Assembly: GCA_019104905.1 (NCBI GenBank)
Contig: JAHRXB010000163.1
Coordinates: 1 to 13,855, forward strand
Direction: 5' to 3'
DNA length: 13,855 bases
Source of the DNA: Bdellovibrio sp.
GTDB taxonomy: Bacteria; Bdellovibrionota; Bdellovibrionia; Bdellovibrionales; Bdellovibrionaceae
Under the pieces are notes generated by a model. It was not told where the DNA came from. It worked only from the letters and a program-made list of their open reading frames with translations, and did no database searches. The position numbers and the translations under genes were made by a program. Below are positions 12,814-13,855 of the stretch, piece by piece. Position 1 is the first letter of the stretch. Each line of letters begins with the position of its first letter.

Positions 12814-13855
12814 ATGGAAACAAATTGGATTGGAAGAAACAGAAAGGCGATTGCACCTCTTCGAGTAAGCAGTAGCGGTCAGGAGGGCAATACCTCTTGG
12901 TTGACTCAAAAGCGCGAGTGTGAAGAGTATTGCAAGCGCCACGGACTTGAGTTGATTGAGGCTGTAGCTATCGTTGAAACGGCCCGCAAATCAGAACTTC
13001 GCAAGAAGTACAAAACGGCTATTTCAAAAGCGCTCAAAAATGGTGTTCAACATATTCTCTTTCACAAATACGATCGCGAAGCTCGAAATTTGACGGACAA
13101 TGAGCAAAATGAAGATTTGGTTCGGCAGGGAAAAGTTGTTCTACATTATATCGCCGACAATAAAATTCTTCACGCCGGTAGCCCCGACTCTGAATTTTTC
13201 AATCGAGACATACAGGCAGCTATCAATAAAAATTACTCTCGCGATTTAAGTACAAAGGTGCGCAAATCTCATCGAGCCAAGGCTGAATCAGGATGGTGGC
13301 CAGGTTGCCGACCGCCCGATGGATACATCCAACAAAAGCCTAAGAATGAAAAAGGGTTTGAACGGCGGCGCGGTTCTGTGATCGTCCCTGATACCAATAT
13401 ACAGGCCGTAAGGCGCGTACAGCGCGAATTTGAGATTCGAGCCGAAGTTCCGACACCATCACTCAAAGAAATTAGAAATAGAATTATCGCTGAAGGGTTA
13501 ATTCCTCAGGATCAAGTTCATAAATACCATCCTAGTCTCGTTGAGAAACATTTAAAGAACATCTTTTATGATGGCCGGTTCGAATGGCTTGGCGTTGAAT
13601 ATGAAGGCAAGCATGAACGTATAATTACGTCTGAATTGTTTTGGAAAGTTCAGGAAACTTTTGGAAAAAAGAATAACTTCAGAAAGAATCCAAACGCCCT
13701 GTTCGGCCATGGATATATGAAATGCGCTGATGCTTCTTGCGGGTGTTCAATTATCTTTGATCCTAAAGTGAAGACCATCAAAGAAACTGGCGAAGTAAAA
13801 ACCTACAAATACTATCGATGCTCAAATGGCAAAAGGGTTCATCAAAGTCTCAAGG
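12814..13855 (+). CDS. Large serine recombinase, partial (3' end beyond the window)
   Basis: At least 347 residues are present, open to the window edge. The N-terminal domain has LRVSSSGQEGNTS (16-28), with S19 as the likely nucleophile, and a KYDREARN block (85-92) with catalytic Arg residues. A recombinase domain follows (about 150-290, including WWPGCRPPDGY), then the start of a zinc ribbon with C304, C309, C311 and C336. This order matches large serine recombinases that integrate and excise phages, transposons and SCCmec-like elements. The Tyr usual before the x-R-V-S core is replaced (APLRVS), and the helix linking the domains includes an unusually long polar insert. The SD GGAGGT before the ATG at 12814 is strong but sits in a hairpin. 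Such genes often lie near an element end; no attachment site can be identified from this window alone. Confidence 0.9.
   Translation, partial: METNWIGRNRKAIAPLRVSSSGQEGNTSWLTQKRECEEYCKRHGLELIEAVAIVETARKSELRKKYKTAISKALKNGVQHILFHKYDREARNLTDNEQNEDLVRQGKVVLHYIADNKILHAGSPDSEFFNRDIQAAINKNYSRDLSTKVRKSHRAKAESGWWPGCRPPDGYIQQKPKNEKGFERRRGSVIVPDTNIQAVRRVQREFEIRAEVPTPSLKEIRNRIIAEGLIPQDQVHKYHPSLVEKHLKNIFYDGRFEWLGVEYEGKHERIITSELFWKVQETFGKKNNFRKNPNALFGHGYMKCADASCGCSIIFDPKVKTIKETGEVKTYKYYRCSNGKRVHQSLK

Noticed and set aside
1..13855. CRISPR array, tRNA or rRNA gene, insertion sequence with terminal repeats
   Set aside because: No regularly spaced long direct repeats, tRNA-like cloverleaf, rRNA signature or DDE transposase was seen. 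The repeats present are short, local and operator- or hairpin-like.

Overview
This window looks like an accessory, defence-rich genomic island from a Gram-negative bacterium. It carries one large single-polypeptide restriction-modification enzyme, two further predicted nucleases of the PD-(D/E)XK/Vsr-like kind, two serine recombinases of different classes, three small ribbon-helix-helix (RHH) or RHH-like proteins, an XRE repressor and several unrecognised genes. There are no ribosomal, tRNA, central-metabolism or phage structural genes. Shine-Dalgarno (SD) sites, sigma70-like promoters, ATGA overlaps and moderate AT-richness fit a proteobacterium-like host. A Bdellovibrionota-type host is possible, but the window does not establish taxonomy.

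Left part (1-2182): a 157-aa unknown gene and a 196-aa unknown gene converge on a shared bidirectional terminator. Each has a recognisable sigma70-type promoter and a structured leader. Behind the second gene, on the same strand, lies a DUF2971 protein.

Centre-left (2183-7581): an AT-rich, repeat-bearing intergenic region separates the DUF2971 gene from a divergent two-gene unit, an RHH protein followed 2 nt later by a 1605-aa Type ISP restriction-modification enzyme (nuclease, helicase, N6-adenine methyltransferase, target recognition). A 93-aa unknown gene abuts its stop codon tail to tail.

Centre (7582-10911): a 76-aa RHH-like protein is preceded by two identical 11-bp palindromic boxes, and a 142-aa basic-tailed protein follows. 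On the minus strand sits a compact operon, serine recombinase then XRE regulator then DUF4268/PD-(D/E)XK nuclease, with both junctions being 4-bp ATGA overlaps. Divergent from it are a 59-aa RHH protein and a 64-aa cysteine-containing protein. A palindrome lies in the shared promoter gap.

Right part (10912-13855): a 229-aa unknown gene on the minus strand is divergent from a 259-aa Vsr/DUF559-like nuclease. That nuclease is coupled by TAATG to a 51-aa ORF and followed by a large serine recombinase that runs off the window. The large recombinase suggests that an end of an integrated element may lie near or beyond the right edge.

The Type ISP enzyme should protect the host by methylation and cut unmodified invaders. 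The most system-like candidate that I cannot match to a named system is the tightly coupled recombinase-XRE-nuclease operon. A second candidate is the nuclease/51-aa/large-recombinase set. A recurring feature is a series of short hairpins directly upstream of, or enclosing, the SD.
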